Shown here in pieces: positions 1-9,249 of a stretch of DNA of 39,618 nucleotides. This stretch comes from a virus. Below the pieces are notes generated by a model. The model was not told where the DNA came from and did not search any database. It worked only from the letters and a program-made list of their open reading frames with translations. A program made the translations under genes and the position numbers. Where the stretch lies: positions 1-39,618 of the IMG/VR virus record IMGVR_UViG_3300046534_001254; one strand, written 5' to 3'. Positions within the stretch are counted from its first letter, which is position 1; every line of letters starts with the position of its first letter.

Positions 1-614
1 GCCAGATACCTATTGATTCCACGCTTGCCACTAATGATATTAGTGACTTCCTCGTTGGTAGATATGAGCGAAATATCTGTACTAAGGACATTGGACTTCT
101 GGCCAACGATAGACTTAAGTACACCGCGATGACCAGCACCCTTCGCTGGTTCCCAAGTCATCTTGCTAGCTAGCGTAGAATCACCAGCAGGCATTCCTCG
201 CTTAATGCCCGAAGACTCTAGGGCTTTGTCGTCCAATCCAGTGGCGTACTTAATCCAATCGTAAGTACTATCACTCTCAAGGAAGTCACTACTCCACTCA
301 TAGACGCCGTTCTTGAATCCGTATCCGACTTTATCTACGTCGACGGGTTTCCGCTGCTTAAACCCTTGTGAAGTAAAAGGGCTAAGCATCTCTGGGATAC
401 GAAACGTATTGCCAAGCTGGAACGGACTAAGGTTACCAGCTAGGCGAGCACTACCGGCAAGCCAGTCAATCGGGTTCTTGCTGCTCCTTGAAGCAGCAAT
501 AAAACCAGCAGCGCCAGCACCACCAACACCAGCTAGAATACCTACGGACTTTAAGTCGGAGGATTCAGCCGGTTCGTCAGACCATACATAACCGCCGAAA
601 CCTGATTGACTCAT
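1..614 (-). CDS. Partial large virion protein, possible tape measure N-terminus
   Basis: The reading frame is open from an ATG at 614 to the left edge, giving about 204 codons with no stop, so the protein is cut by the window. The N-terminus is soluble, followed by a Gly/Ala-rich hydrophobic stretch at about residues 24-42 that could insert in a membrane. The rest is mixed and has no motif I recognise. It starts 3 bases after the stop of the second chaperone-type gene. In contractile-tailed phages the tape measure gene normally follows the tail assembly chaperones, so tape measure is the best inference. A baseplate or hub protein is the alternative. Confidence 0.6.
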   Translation of the reverse strand, partial: MSQSGFGGYVWSDEPAESSDLKSVGILAGVGGAGAAGFIAASRSSKNPIDWLAGSARLAGNLSPFQLGNTFRIPEMLSPFTSQGFKQRKPVDVDKVGYGFKNGVYEWSSDFLESDSTYDWIKYATGLDDKALESSGIKRGMPAGDSTLASKMTWEPAKGAGHRGVLKSIVGQKSNVLSTDISLISTNEEVTNIISGKRGINRYL

Positions 615-617
615 AAC

Positions 618-1313
618 TTATCTCCGGGTATTCCCCATCGCTCTATCTAACTGACGGGCCTTTTTACGATCCTGTTGGTCACTACGAGCCATTGCATCGC
701 TTAAAGCTGCTGGTTCCTGGTCAAGGATGTGCTCTCTTCCAGACATAGCCTTGTTTATACCATGGTTCTCTTTAGCAAAATCAATCTTCTCTTTAGCCTG
801 TGCTTGAGTAGAGTTTGTGATCTTGCGAGTATCAAGTGGTTGGTAGTCGCTACCACGCTTACTTAGAACAGCCTCAGCCATGGCAAACTTCTTTAAGAGT
901 TCAGGGCGAGTCCAGCTTTCGATATCATCAGGAGTATAAGAACTAAAAGCTATTAGGATTACGTGCTTTAAATGCTCGTGTACACTATTAGCAGGATAGG
1001 TGTCCCGGACGTTATCAATATCCTGAGCTTGGCTTTGCTCCGCGCAATCACCAGACAGCCACATGATGAGCTGTCCAATGGCAACGAAAACCCCCGAAGG
1101 GAGGCTCCCGTTAATAAGTTTAGCATCACCAAGGTAGCAACGCTCAAAGACCATATTATGGAAGAACAGATCATGCATAGCTCCACTCGCTCTAATAGAG
1201 CGGAGCTTGCGGTATTCTTTGAGTGTTAGTAACCGCCACTTGAACGACTGCCCGGCAGGCAATGTAGTGGCAAAGATACCTGAACTCTCAATGAGTGCAT
1301 CTACATCAAACAT
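618..1313 (-). CDS. Tail assembly chaperone-like protein, second gene
   Basis: The 231-aa product starts in a TAATG overlap with the upstream chaperone-type gene, so the two are probably translationally coupled. The N-terminal half is mixed alpha/beta, with a hydrophobic helix near residues 74-86. The C-terminal third is highly charged, rich in Gln, Lys and Asp, and probably extended. The position between tube-like genes and a candidate tape measure is where phages encode a chaperone pair that coats the tape measure during tail assembly. I found no slippery heptamer at the junction, so a frameshift fusion as in lambda G/GT is not supported. The function rests mostly on context. Confidence 0.6.
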   Translation of the reverse strand: MFDVDALIESSGIFATTLPAGQSFKWRLLTLKEYRKLRSIRASGAMHDLFFHNMVFERCYLGDAKLINGSLPSGVFVAIGQLIMWLSGDCAEQSQAQDIDNVRDTYPANSVHEHLKHVILIAFSSYTPDDIESWTRPELLKKFAMAEAVLSKRGSDYQPLDTRKITNSTQAQAKEKIDFAKENHGINKAMSGREHILDQEPAALSDAMARSDQQDRKKARQLDRAMGNTRR

Positions 1314-2074
1314 TAGAGCTGCGTAGTCAACATCATCGCTTGCTGCGTATTCAAGAAGTAACTATGCAGCATGATAATCTCGAAGAGGGTATCAATGGTA
1401 CCAGCACGACTCTGATAGAAGAACTCTAGGTTAAGAGGCCGGGGATAGAGTACACAGAACTGTAGCACCTTCTCCTTAAGCTCATTGTCAGGGTCGTTAT
1501 TGGTAAGAGCGTTCTTCTCTACAGCCTGTTGGATTGCGCTTTGAATCTTCTGCCAAACACCACGACGGAGATACGTAAAGACATAAGCCTCTCCCTCGCC
1601 AAAGGCAATAGCATTTACACCAGTCTCGCCATGAGTTCGTTTCCAAGCTGCAATCTGATTAGCGGACGGAGCATCTGCGCATCCATCTAGTAGCGTCATA
1701 ATCTGTTGACGACGCACTTCATCTGGATCTACTTCTTCCGCAACCTCTTCCTCTACAGGAGCAGGAGCAACAGCGGCTTCCACACGACTCATGTACGCTT
1801 CAAGTTCTTTCTCTGGATCGTAATCTGACATGACTGGTTCCTCTACTGGGACGTTGGCTGCTACGACAGGAGCTGATAACGCTGATGGTTCTCGGAGCCC
1901 TTTGAGGGCAGGGTCTGCTTCTGCTTCTTCGGCAGCAGCTACTTGGTCGTAACTGTTAGAAATCTCTTGCCCCAGCTCTTCCATGTATGCTGGGTTATCT
2001 AGAATGTCATCAGCAGAAGGGGCATTGCGCCGCAGGGCTTCTAGCTGTCTAGCGTTCGGGGTATTAACTTTCAT
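1313..2074 (-). CDS. Tail assembly chaperone (TAC-type)
   Basis: The 253-aa product has two parts. Residues 1 to about 120 are acidic, rich in Ala, Glu and Pro, and probably disordered. From about residue 135 on there is a compact domain opening with a PSANQIAAWK stretch, then a YVFTYLRRGVW segment and several helices. That pattern (Pro, Trp-Lys, aromatic-Arg, Trp) resembles the chaperone domain encoded just before the tape measure in large myophages. It lies after three tube-like genes and is coupled to the next gene by TAATG. Family assignment is from motif memory and gene order, not from a search. Confidence 0.65.
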   Translation of the reverse strand: MKVNTPNARQLEALRRNAPSADDILDNPAYMEELGQEISNSYDQVAAAEEAEADPALKGLREPSALSAPVVAANVPVEEPVMSDYDPEKELEAYMSRVEAAVAPAPVEEEVAEEVDPDEVRRQQIMTLLDGCADAPSANQIAAWKRTHGETGVNAIAFGEGEAYVFTYLRRGVWQKIQSAIQQAVEKNALTNNDPDNELKEKVLQFCVLYPRPLNLEFFYQSRAGTIDTLFEIIMLHSYFLNTQQAMMLTTQL

Positions 2075-2088
2075 TGTATTCTCTATGG

Positions 2089-2805
2089 TTATTCAGGAGG
2101 ACTGACACCAACAAGCAAAGCCTCATCGTTGATGAGTGCATCTTCTGGAAGCGGTATTACCGCAAAATCAGCTGGGTTCCTGAGTGAGTAAGTATTTCGG
2201 GCAAAGAAACTATAGGCTTCAACAATTACGTCTTCACTTATCTCTATTCTTTTCCCACGGCCTTTAAAGTAAACACCACGAAGCAATTCACCAGTGATGC
2301 CGTTAGGTCTTTCTTCACTTTGTTCTCCGTAGATTATACGTATGTCTACACCGCGTGCAAGGTCATGCGCATTAAAAGTCGGAAGAACTTCAGAGCGAAT
2401 ACTATTCTGACCGGTTACCCAGTGGGTATCCTTCATGCGTTGAGCAAAACCAGGGGCTTCCCTGTAGGTTTCAGCGGCAGAGTAGTTGTCGTGATTTCTA
2501 AAGTTCTGCGATACATCACCATCAGGTGCTCTCAATAAATCGGGTGTACCACCCCGTTGGCTTTTAACACCAAGGTTAATACCATGATACAGATAGTCTT
2601 GATGAACGTAGTTGATAACTAACGAGCCTTCGATTAGTACCTGCCCACGAGCGACACCATCAAAGTGTCGCGAACTATAACCGAATAGAGGCCTCTTGCT
2701 CTCAGTAATCTCATAAGAGATACCAGCAATCTCCAGTAATGGAAGACCCTCGATCTTAACGACAACATTTGCACCACAGAAGTATTCAAAAGGATAGAAA
2801 GACAT
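2089..2805 (-). CDS. Tail tube-like virion protein, paralogue 3
   Basis: The 238-aa product shares with its two upstream neighbours an N-terminal pattern: a Gly followed by a beta strand, a short loop ending in Leu, a strand of the ISYEI type, a Lys-Arg-Pro turn, then Ala-Arg-Gly and a Gly-Ser-Leu strand (near residues 50-65). It is beta-rich with no membrane segment. The gene begins 2 bases after the preceding one with a poor Shine-Dalgarno site, suggesting reinitiation. It may form the tube tip, an adaptor or an initiator ring, while one of the other copies forms the main tube. Confidence 0.6.
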   Translation of the reverse strand: MSFYPFEYFCGANVVVKIEGLPLLEIAGISYEITESKRPLFGYSSRHFDGVARGQVLIEGSLVINYVHQDYLYHGINLGVKSQRGGTPDLLRAPDGDVSQNFRNHDNYSAAETYREAPGFAQRMKDTHWVTGQNSIRSEVLPTFNAHDLARGVDIRIIYGEQSEERPNGITGELLRGVYFKGRGKRIEISEDVIVEAYSFFARNTYSLRNPADFAVIPLPEDALINDEALLVGVSPPE

Positions 2806-2807
2806 TA

Positions 2808-3629
2808 TTAACTCAGGGGAATGGCTGTAGACTCGTGTTGACGCACTCTATCGATACCAATGTAATCACTGAACGCCTCTTGTAGCCGCTTCTCTTCTTC
2901 TGCATTATAATCTATGCTTGGACTTCCTTCTGGCTTTTCAAGAATTCGCATTTCCCTCTGAATTTCTTGAGCATGCCTTCTGGGAGGATGGGTTTGATGC
3001 CTTTGTATAGTAGAGGCATCAAAAGCAGAAAGAGGTTTGTAGTCGCAGGCGATAAAAGATAAAGTAATCTCAGTAACAATATCATTGGTACTGGTTACTA
3101 GCCCATCGTCAAGGAATTCTACTTCACTCAACAGCAAGCCGGCACCACTAACCCTCTGGACATCTTCAGAGTAGAGAATATCTCTGTTATATTTGCCAAT
3201 AACTGTTCCAACGCTAGCCATCTCGTGTACATATTGGATTCCAATATTGAATGGAGGAAGTAACGTAGGCATACGAGTATTAAGACTATAGCTATCAACC
3301 ATACTTCCTGTACCAACTAGGCTCTTATCCATCGACCAGCCAAGCTGACTCTCAGAACCACCTTCAAGCAACTGGTCGTAAACACTTCTAAGTGGATGGT
3401 CATTAATTACAGTAAGGATAATAGACCCAGCAATCGTACGGACACCGCGAGCTAAGCCTTTGATTCCGCGATGGCCAAGCGCACGAGCCTGACCCTTAGC
3501 TTCATGTACAGAAATACTAATAGTATGAACACTACCAAGCTCTCTAATAAGCTGTGGGGCATCCGTAAAATAAGTAAAGATCCTAGCATCAGCCCCGCTG
3601 AAACTATAGTTATGTTTATCGTTGTTCAT
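2808..3629 (-). CDS. Tail tube-like virion protein, paralogue 2
   Basis: The 273-aa product is paralogous to the 233-aa and 238-aa products on either side. The clearest shared segment is LARGVRTIAGSI near residues 58-70, matching SRGKRGIAGTI in paralogue 1. The C-terminal 70 residues are charged and extra compared with the others. It has a good GGAG ribosome site 7 bases before ATG. A hairpin lies between this gene and paralogue 1, so expression may be partly separate. The role could be a tail tube variant, tube initiator or baseplate-tube adaptor. Confidence 0.6.
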   Translation of the reverse strand: MNNDKHNYSFSGADARIFTYFTDAPQLIRELGSVHTISISVHEAKGQARALGHRGIKGLARGVRTIAGSIILTVINDHPLRSVYDQLLEGGSESQLGWSMDKSLVGTGSMVDSYSLNTRMPTLLPPFNIGIQYVHEMASVGTVIGKYNRDILYSEDVQRVSGAGLLLSEVEFLDDGLVTSTNDIVTEITLSFIACDYKPLSAFDASTIQRHQTHPPRRHAQEIQREMRILEKPEGSPSIDYNAEEEKRLQEAFSDYIGIDRVRQHESTAIPLS

Positions 3630-3639
3630 GAACGCTCCA

Positions 3640-3669
3640 AATAGAAATGGCCAGGCTATACCTGACCAC
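3640..3669 (-). terminator. Hairpin after tube paralogue 1, weak terminator
   Basis: On the minus strand GGTCAGG pairs with CCTGGCC (7 bp with one G-U) around a TATAG loop, followed by the moderately U-rich ATTTCTATTT. It lies in the 60-base gap between paralogue 1 (ends 3690) and paralogue 2 (starts 3629). Such an attenuator would let the main tube protein be made in excess over the downstream copies. The U-run is interrupted, so termination would be partial. Confidence 0.45.
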
Positions 3670-3689
3670 CACTATATCACAATCATTGA

Positions 3690-4391
3690 TTACCTAGTAT
3701 GGTTCACGCTGGGACCAACACTTGCGAAGTTTGCCCCACGGCCACTCTCGCTAAAGTTCCACTGGCCAAGCTTTTGCCATGGCAGGATAGTACGGCAGAC
3801 GTAAGTCATTTGGTTTTCGATAACCATGTCGTCGATTGAGAATCCAGAACCTTCGTTAAGGATCTCAATGCCATAGATACGCATCGTAGCAGCCTTTCCA
3901 TACTCATTTGCGGCAACAATGGCTACATCGAATGGAGGGATCTGGTCTACGTACCAAGCCGAACTAGCTTGGTAAGCGTCACTAACATCGTCAGCAGTGA
4001 AGACCTCGCTGTCAATAGCTCCCCCATCTAAGCGCTGCAAGTTGGAAAGGCCAGTGCCGTTCTCGCCTGGTTGGTCGACGTCATTAAGATCGTCCGAAGA
4101 AGCATAGATCTCATCTTTATCAGCAATAAACTGACGATTAGCGAATGGCGCTTCAAGCATCATATGTTGGTCCAGCATCAAGGTGATGATAGTTCCAGCA
4201 ATACCACGCTTACCACGAGAGAAGGAAAGTGGGTCAGCCCGACCCATTACATAAATTGGAGCTTTCTCACGCTGTACAGCATACGAGATTGCTTGGAGTG
4301 ATCCGATCGGCACTCCGTCGATAACGGCGCGGATGTCTACGCCCGAGAAACTAGTAAACTGACGGCTCAGCTCTAATGATGTGTTAGCCAT
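3690..4391 (-). CDS. Tail tube protein, paralogue 1 (probable major tube)
   Basis: The 233-aa protein is encoded directly after the sheath, the usual place of the major tail tube gene in contractile-tailed phages. Visible elements are an N-terminal FSGVDIRAVIDGVPIG beta region, an AISYAV strand, a SRGKRGIAGTI segment and a long beta-rich C-terminal half. It has a GAGAGG ribosome site. The following hairpin and its place first among three related genes suggest it is the most abundant copy. The assignment rests on gene order, size and the resemblance between the three tube-like products. Confidence 0.7.
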   Translation of the reverse strand: MANTSLELSRQFTSFSGVDIRAVIDGVPIGSLQAISYAVQREKAPIYVMGRADPLSFSRGKRGIAGTIITLMLDQHMMLEAPFANRQFIADKDEIYASSDDLNDVDQPGENGTGLSNLQRLDGGAIDSEVFTADDVSDAYQASSAWYVDQIPPFDVAIVAANEYGKAATMRIYGIEILNEGSGFSIDDMVIENQMTYVCRTILPWQKLGQWNFSESGRGANFASVGPSVNHTR

Positions 4392-4409
4392 TGGCTACCT
4401 CTCTAAGTA

Positions 4410-6770
4410 TTATAGTTCTGATTCGTCAGCGGCGAGAGAGATCTCGACGAAGATTGCATCGATTGAAAAGGGCGGTACAATACGTAGCTTAATGGTCAAG
4501 CGACCAGCAATCTTGTCTGCACGAGTGTATTGAATAACGGCTTTAGCTCCAGTGTGGAGTCCGCCGTATGAAGCCTGAAAGTATCCATCTAAAGCAGTCT
4601 GTAGAGAGATAATGTTCTGACTAGTGTATGCGCGACCAATGAATGGCTTAGCAATCCGACGGACACGAGTCAGTATCGCGTTAACAGACCGAATGGTAGA
4701 GAGCCGGGTGTAGTCACTATCTGGGTGAGCAGCGGTTTTAGCACTGGTGATAACCAGCCCAGCACCGTCTTCCTGGCGAAGACCAATAGTGCGCAACCCA
4801 GCAAGTTCACTTAGCTGCGCGCTATGGATACGTGGAGGGCGCTGGACAGACCTAACAAATCCATTTAGTCCAATAGGCTCTTCGTTAACAGGCAACGTTG
4901 CAATCTTACCTGCAAACGTTGCGGTAAAATCACCACGGTAAGTACTACCACCATCGTAGCCATTTGAAAGGATTGGCCAATCATAAGTGATGAACAAGTA
5001 CTTACCGATATCAATCGGCTTGCCAGAACCACCAACAGCTTCATCAGCATCTTTGATACCGTAAGGGTGCTTCACACCATTAGGCAGCGAAGCTCCTACT
5101 GTAAGGATTAGTCCACCACCTTGAATACCATCAGTACCATCACCGTCAGTTACCAGATGGCTACGGTAGCCATTTGACTCAATTACGGCACCAGCCAAGA
5201 GCTTGTGTCCAAGGATACCAGCGCCATTAGCGCTTTCGAGGTCAATGTACTTGTAAGTGCCCTGGTCAATATAGGCTGGCAACTCACCAACCCAGTCAGC
5301 AACAACAGCCCGAGACCAGCCAGTAGGAGGCTTGAAGCTAATCATACCGACCGTAGTGCTCCAATTAGTTGAGGCGACATGGCAATGGCTAGCAAGCTGA
5401 TGTCCGAAGTTACATTCGCGGAATTCAGCATCGACAGCAGCAGCAAATCTTGTTGCCACAACAGTAGGAACAGTATCGCCAGTCAATTGCGTATGAGTAA
5501 GAACAGCACCACCGGTACCACTAGTAAGCGGATCAACAGCTGCATCTACTAGGGTGCCAGCACCTACTCCAGCGGCCTGTACGAGAGTACTAGCCAGCAC
5601 ACCATTAGCAAGAACAAATGTTCCTAGCGCAAGATTGATCGCAATAACAGTGTCACCAATAGAAGCAGTACCATCATCCGAAACAAGGATATCAAACCCT
5701 ATAGCAGTTTCAGTAAATGTTACATTAGGACCAGCATCAGTAGATGCATTAATTGTTAGACGGATGCCATTGCCACCCTTACCTGCTTTCTGCGCAGTAA
5801 GTACCAAGTCGCCTTGAGCAACAAGAGTTGCAGCAACTGGGGTGGCGGCTACACCGGTAGCGTAGTCCTCTACATCGGCCATGTAGGTGTACTTCTTACC
5901 GCGATATACATATTCCCATACCCAACCGAGCATGTCGGTAGAATCGCCTTTTACAGGAATACCCTTGAAGTAATTTCCGTAGCGACCAAGGTCGGTATCT
6001 GCATCGACTGGATCGTAGCTTTTATTGACAGCTTTGAAGTCTACGACAGTAGCGTCATCAAAGTAAACATCAGTAGGAAGGAGATAATCTGCATCCTTGA
6101 AGTCGAGATTGAAGTAACTAGTATTCAGTGCTGCGTAACGCTCTGCAAGAGAGACGCTAGTTCCATCAGTTCCAGCAGTAGAAACAGAACTAGTAGCAGT
6201 GATGGCTCCAGTAACGGTATAATCCTGCTTGACAAGAGTGGCTAAGCTAGATGCAAGATGTGGAGTAGAGCGAACGAAGAGGGTAAACAGGCCAATCCCA
6301 GTATCCGTAACTTCAATAACATCACTATTCAAGACTAGGACTTCATCCGAATCGTAAACCCAATTCTGCTTGGTAATATCGTAGATGAGGTAGCGGTTAT
6401 CTAGGCCGTCATTCTCGACGAAGAGGGCGTAGCGTTCAAGGATTTCGTTATCACGAGACGAAGGGCGAATGGTGAGCGTGGCACCAGCGCTATCAGTAAA
6501 GACATACGATCCTTCTCTACCGCCGCTTCTTAGGACTGAGACGTTGTTGCCGCCTTGAGCAAGTGCCTCTTGGACCTGACGCATGATTGGGGACGCTGCC
6601 CCAAATTCTACAACGGCAGCAGATACAGAAGCGACGTTGAATCGAGTATCTGTTAGCCCGCTAGTAGCAGGTCCAACAATTAAGATGTTGTCTTGCCCAG
6701 TGGTTCTGAGGGCAGCGAACTCGCCGTCATTGAATGCAGCTCTGATTCCGGGGATGTTGATATAAGGCAT
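4410..6770 (-). CDS. Contractile tail sheath protein
   Basis: The 786-aa product matches tail sheath proteins at both ends. The start (MPYINIPGIRAAF, then a strand and GPATSG near residues 31-37) resembles the sheath N-terminal domain. The C-terminal 130 residues contain ARPF-like IAKPFIGRAYTSQN, a helix with LDGYFQASYGGL, and a final IRIVPPF-type strand. Between about residues 310 and 428 lies a Gly/Ala/Thr-rich stretch beginning with a KAGKGGNGIRLTI motif, probably an inserted surface domain. The ribosome site AGGAGG is strong. The sheath contracts to drive the tube through the host envelope. Confidence 0.9.
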   Translation of the reverse strand: MPYINIPGIRAAFNDGEFAALRTTGQDNILIVGPATSGLTDTRFNVASVSAAVVEFGAASPIMRQVQEALAQGGNNVSVLRSGGREGSYVFTDSAGATLTIRPSSRDNEILERYALFVENDGLDNRYLIYDITKQNWVYDSDEVLVLNSDVIEVTDTGIGLFTLFVRSTPHLASSLATLVKQDYTVTGAITATSSVSTAGTDGTSVSLAERYAALNTSYFNLDFKDADYLLPTDVYFDDATVVDFKAVNKSYDPVDADTDLGRYGNYFKGIPVKGDSTDMLGWVWEYVYRGKKYTYMADVEDYATGVAATPVAATLVAQGDLVLTAQKAGKGGNGIRLTINASTDAGPNVTFTETAIGFDILVSDDGTASIGDTVIAINLALGTFVLANGVLASTLVQAAGVGAGTLVDAAVDPLTSGTGGAVLTHTQLTGDTVPTVVATRFAAAVDAEFRECNFGHQLASHCHVASTNWSTTVGMISFKPPTGWSRAVVADWVGELPAYIDQGTYKYIDLESANGAGILGHKLLAGAVIESNGYRSHLVTDGDGTDGIQGGGLILTVGASLPNGVKHPYGIKDADEAVGGSGKPIDIGKYLFITYDWPILSNGYDGGSTYRGDFTATFAGKIATLPVNEEPIGLNGFVRSVQRPPRIHSAQLSELAGLRTIGLRQEDGAGLVITSAKTAAHPDSDYTRLSTIRSVNAILTRVRRIAKPFIGRAYTSQNIISLQTALDGYFQASYGGLHTGAKAVIQYTRADKIAGRLTIKLRIVPPFSIDAIFVEISLAADESEL

Positions 6771-7565
6771 TTAGCCCTCCTGACTGATTGAATCTATTAT
6801 GGCGCCAGCTCTTAACTGGCCCTCCGTAGTAGTTTCGATGTCGATTAAAAACTGTTTGATTATAGGATCAGCCTTAATTCTAAAGTCACGTAGCCTGACA
6901 GAAAAAGTCAAGGGACGGATATAAAGACGCTGGCCATTAGTAGTTTGGTAGGTATCTATGCCTCTTCCAGTCCAGATAAAGCGATCAGCTCCCTGGATTG
7001 TGAAGGCCCACTTATGATTGACGAACAATCGTTCCAACCAAAGTGCCTTTTCATTCGCCATTCTAGCATACTTAGACCAAATCGCAAATTCAATTTGGTG
7101 ATCGATAGGTCTGCCCTCGACCTCTAATATCATATTTGGGTTCGTAGGAGAGCGGAATGAATAGTCATAAGTATAACCCGGCTGCGATCTGCTCTTGCCA
7201 TCTGCTGACATTCTTGCCGGACGACGGTCTTTAAGTTTCCATACAATAACAGTGTCACCAAGGCGTTCCATCTGTTCTGCAGGATAATCCTCAATCAAAA
7301 GCACTCGCTCACTTTCCGGGACTCCCTCTCTATCTTGAGCATCCTCAATAACTAAGCCAGCAACCTCAATGAAACGTTCTAACGTCATCGGTATAGTGTT
7401 GGGTACAAAGCGATTGAGATCTAAGTCAAAGCAACTTCGTAAGTAAGTGGGCACCTCCCACTTATTCTCTGTAGCAGACTCGCCAATAGTTACAGATATA
7501 CCTTCGCGCCCATCCAAAAGAGCTGGGTCTATTACTTCGGTGATTTTACTAGTAGGTTCTGACAT
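6771..7565 (-). CDS. Neck or tail-completion protein (probable)
   Basis: The 264-aa soluble, mixed alpha/beta product is encoded immediately before the sheath and after the connector genes. The C-terminal half contains an IEFAIWSKYARMANEKALWLE helix and an RLYIRPLTFSVRLRDF beta region, which fit tail terminator or neck proteins of large myophages. No catalytic motif is visible. The 3'-to-5' gap to the sheath start is essentially zero. The function is inferred from position: closing the tail top or joining head and tail. Confidence 0.55.
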   Translation of the reverse strand: MSEPTSKITEVIDPALLDGREGISVTIGESATENKWEVPTYLRSCFDLDLNRFVPNTIPMTLERFIEVAGLVIEDAQDREGVPESERVLLIEDYPAEQMERLGDTVIVWKLKDRRPARMSADGKSRSQPGYTYDYSFRSPTNPNMILEVEGRPIDHQIEFAIWSKYARMANEKALWLERLFVNHKWAFTIQGADRFIWTGRGIDTYQTTNGQRLYIRPLTFSVRLRDFRIKADPIIKQFLIDIETTTEGQLRAGAIIDSISQEG

Positions 7566-7567
7566 AT

Positions 7568-8173
7568 CTAGCTCTGTGGGTTATCAGATCGAATCGCATC
7601 TTCTTCTCTACAATAGATTGCAAAGTACTCGATACGTCCATGGTCTGACCTGTATGCATTAACAGTCTGCGGTTTATAAATCGCTTCTCTAATGTATGGT
7701 AGCTCAATGTTACCTTCAACATCAAGGCGAATCTCAACAATCTTATCACCGTACTTAATATCGCTATCGTAACGAACAAAGAAGATCTTGTAATCAACCC
7801 TTATAGCGCCAGGAGCCATATAAGTTTCTCGACGTAACAGTCCTGAATCAGACCCGCCATACATGCTATGAGCCTTTAGCCACTCCTCATCCCAGAGGTA
7901 ACCCTCACCTCCACAATAACTGCAATCAGGATCCGGTTCACGAGTTGTTTGTTCAGCCATGCACGTACAGTAAGTAGGAGCGCCATCAGCGTCCCTACGC
8001 ATACGTCTTAATAAAATCCATCTACCATGTGCAGTATGTGTCTCATCGCCAAATACAATACAATCGAATTCGGCGCGCAGGTCCACTTCTGAATGTACAG
8101 CAGCGTTAGCGGTAGGTACACGCCAGTCTTGATTGGACTGGCCTCCCCAAAGACTTGGCCTACGTGTACTCAT
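7568..8173 (-). CDS. Head-tail connector with a CxC...CxxC zinc-type motif
   Basis: The 201-aa product contains CTC near residues 69-71 and CSYCGGEGYLW at about residues 84-94. The CxxCxGxG element is like a DnaJ zinc-finger repeat and could bind one zinc ion with the first Cys pair. Cys-rich elements of this kind occur in head-closure or neck proteins of some large Gram-positive phages. The rest is beta-rich. It lies between a head-adaptor-like gene and the neck gene, with 2-4 base gaps. The motif is read directly; the connector role is inferred. Confidence 0.6.
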   Translation of the reverse strand: MSTRRPSLWGGQSNQDWRVPTANAAVHSEVDLRAEFDCIVFGDETHTAHGRWILLRRMRRDADGAPTYCTCMAEQTTREPDPDCSYCGGEGYLWDEEWLKAHSMYGGSDSGLLRRETYMAPGAIRVDYKIFFVRYDSDIKYGDKIVEIRLDVEGNIELPYIREAIYKPQTVNAYRSDHGRIEYFAIYCREEDAIRSDNPQS

Positions 8174-8176
8174 ATT

Positions 8177-9238
8177 CTAGTCCTCGTAATGATTATTTCT
8201 AGAGCCACGACTAAAGCGATCTCCAAAGGCCTTTTTGCTTCTTCTTTGACCCTCTCTGCGCACCCAAGTGTTAGCAGTAGGTACAGCGTACGGATATTCG
8301 CTAGGAGACGCCCACTGACGCCCACGACGATTCCTATCTGGATCTGAACCACCCTTAACTGCATAGGTAGGATTCAAGCCCTGGCCTGGAACAATATTGC
8401 CACCGGCGTTCAAGACTCTAAACCACTCCTCTCTGCATTGCTTTATCCAAGCCAAGGTAGATGCATCAGCTACAGTTTCTCCCTTACCATTCTTGATAGA
8501 GAGGTCACCGAGACTTTTACTTTTTTGTCCGGTCGAACCAGCAACCGACCCCTGTCCAGGAATCATAAGCGCTCGATAAGCAGCATCGTACACAACAAAC
8601 TTAGTCTGAGCTAGCTGTAGATTGGCTTGCGAACTGGGTATTGCGCCCTGGATAAAGTCGGCTTCTTGACTTGCCCAATGAATCATAAGCGCTAACGTAT
8701 CGTCGGGGATCCAATCAATCCACTTGCCAACCTCCAGCCTCATAAGGTCTGGAGAGGCATAGAGCGGAGAATAGACTGTCGTGTAGTAGAGCTTAGTATA
8801 ATCTAAGAACTGATCGCCAGCAGTATTAGTAATCGTGCTATCTAGCTCTACAACCAGCATTGTGTTTTTACCAATAGACTGATCGCTAAGCGAAGCTCCA
8901 ACAGTTACTGTGAATGAGAACGTTTCTGATACAAAAGCTGTGTCAATCTCGCAGACCCAAACATCTCTCCAAAGACCTTCAGCCGAACCAGTAGGCACAG
9001 TATACTCGTAAGAGTAGTATCCAGTAGACAGCCGAGTGCTCACTACTGGTCCAGACGCAGCAGAAGCGTAGGTTCGAGCATCTACTTCAAGAGTAATTGT
9101 AGTTGAGTCCACAGTCGGATCATAGATATACAAGTCTGGCACGGCATCTGGGTCTACTAGATTCCCCGCAGCGTCAGTGAAAACGATTCTTAAGCTGATA
9201 GACTGTCCAGTTAGAACCGCCCCGCGATGATAAGCCAT
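8177..9238 (-). CDS. Head-tail adaptor with N-terminal Ig-like domain
   Basis: The 353-aa product has two parts. Residues 1 to about 115 are beta-rich with a VLTGQSISLRIVF start and a GLWRDVW...FSFTV ending, resembling an Ig-like or BppU-type domain. Residues about 150-260 are helical, with IHWASQEADFI and an AAYRALM helix ending in KSLGDLSI, the pattern of phage head-completion adaptors. The C-terminal 60 residues are Arg-rich and probably disordered. It would bind under the portal and carry the next neck ring. Placement between capsid and sheath genes supports this. Confidence 0.6.
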   Translation of the reverse strand: MAYHRGAVLTGQSISLRIVFTDAAGNLVDPDAVPDLYIYDPTVDSTTITLEVDARTYASAASGPVVSTRLSTGYYSYEYTVPTGSAEGLWRDVWVCEIDTAFVSETFSFTVTVGASLSDQSIGKNTMLVVELDSTITNTAGDQFLDYTKLYYTTVYSPLYASPDLMRLEVGKWIDWIPDDTLALMIHWASQEADFIQGAIPSSQANLQLAQTKFVVYDAAYRALMIPGQGSVAGSTGQKSKSLGDLSIKNGKGETVADASTLAWIKQCREEWFRVLNAGGNIVPGQGLNPTYAVKGGSDPDRNRRGRQWASPSEYPYAVPTANTWVRREGQRRSKKAFGDRFSRGSRNNHYED

Positions 9239-9249
9239 CTATGCCACCC

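Noticed and set aside
1300-1360. Programmed -1 frameshift between the two chaperone-type genes
   Set aside because: No slippery heptamer is visible; the TAATG overlap explains coupling.
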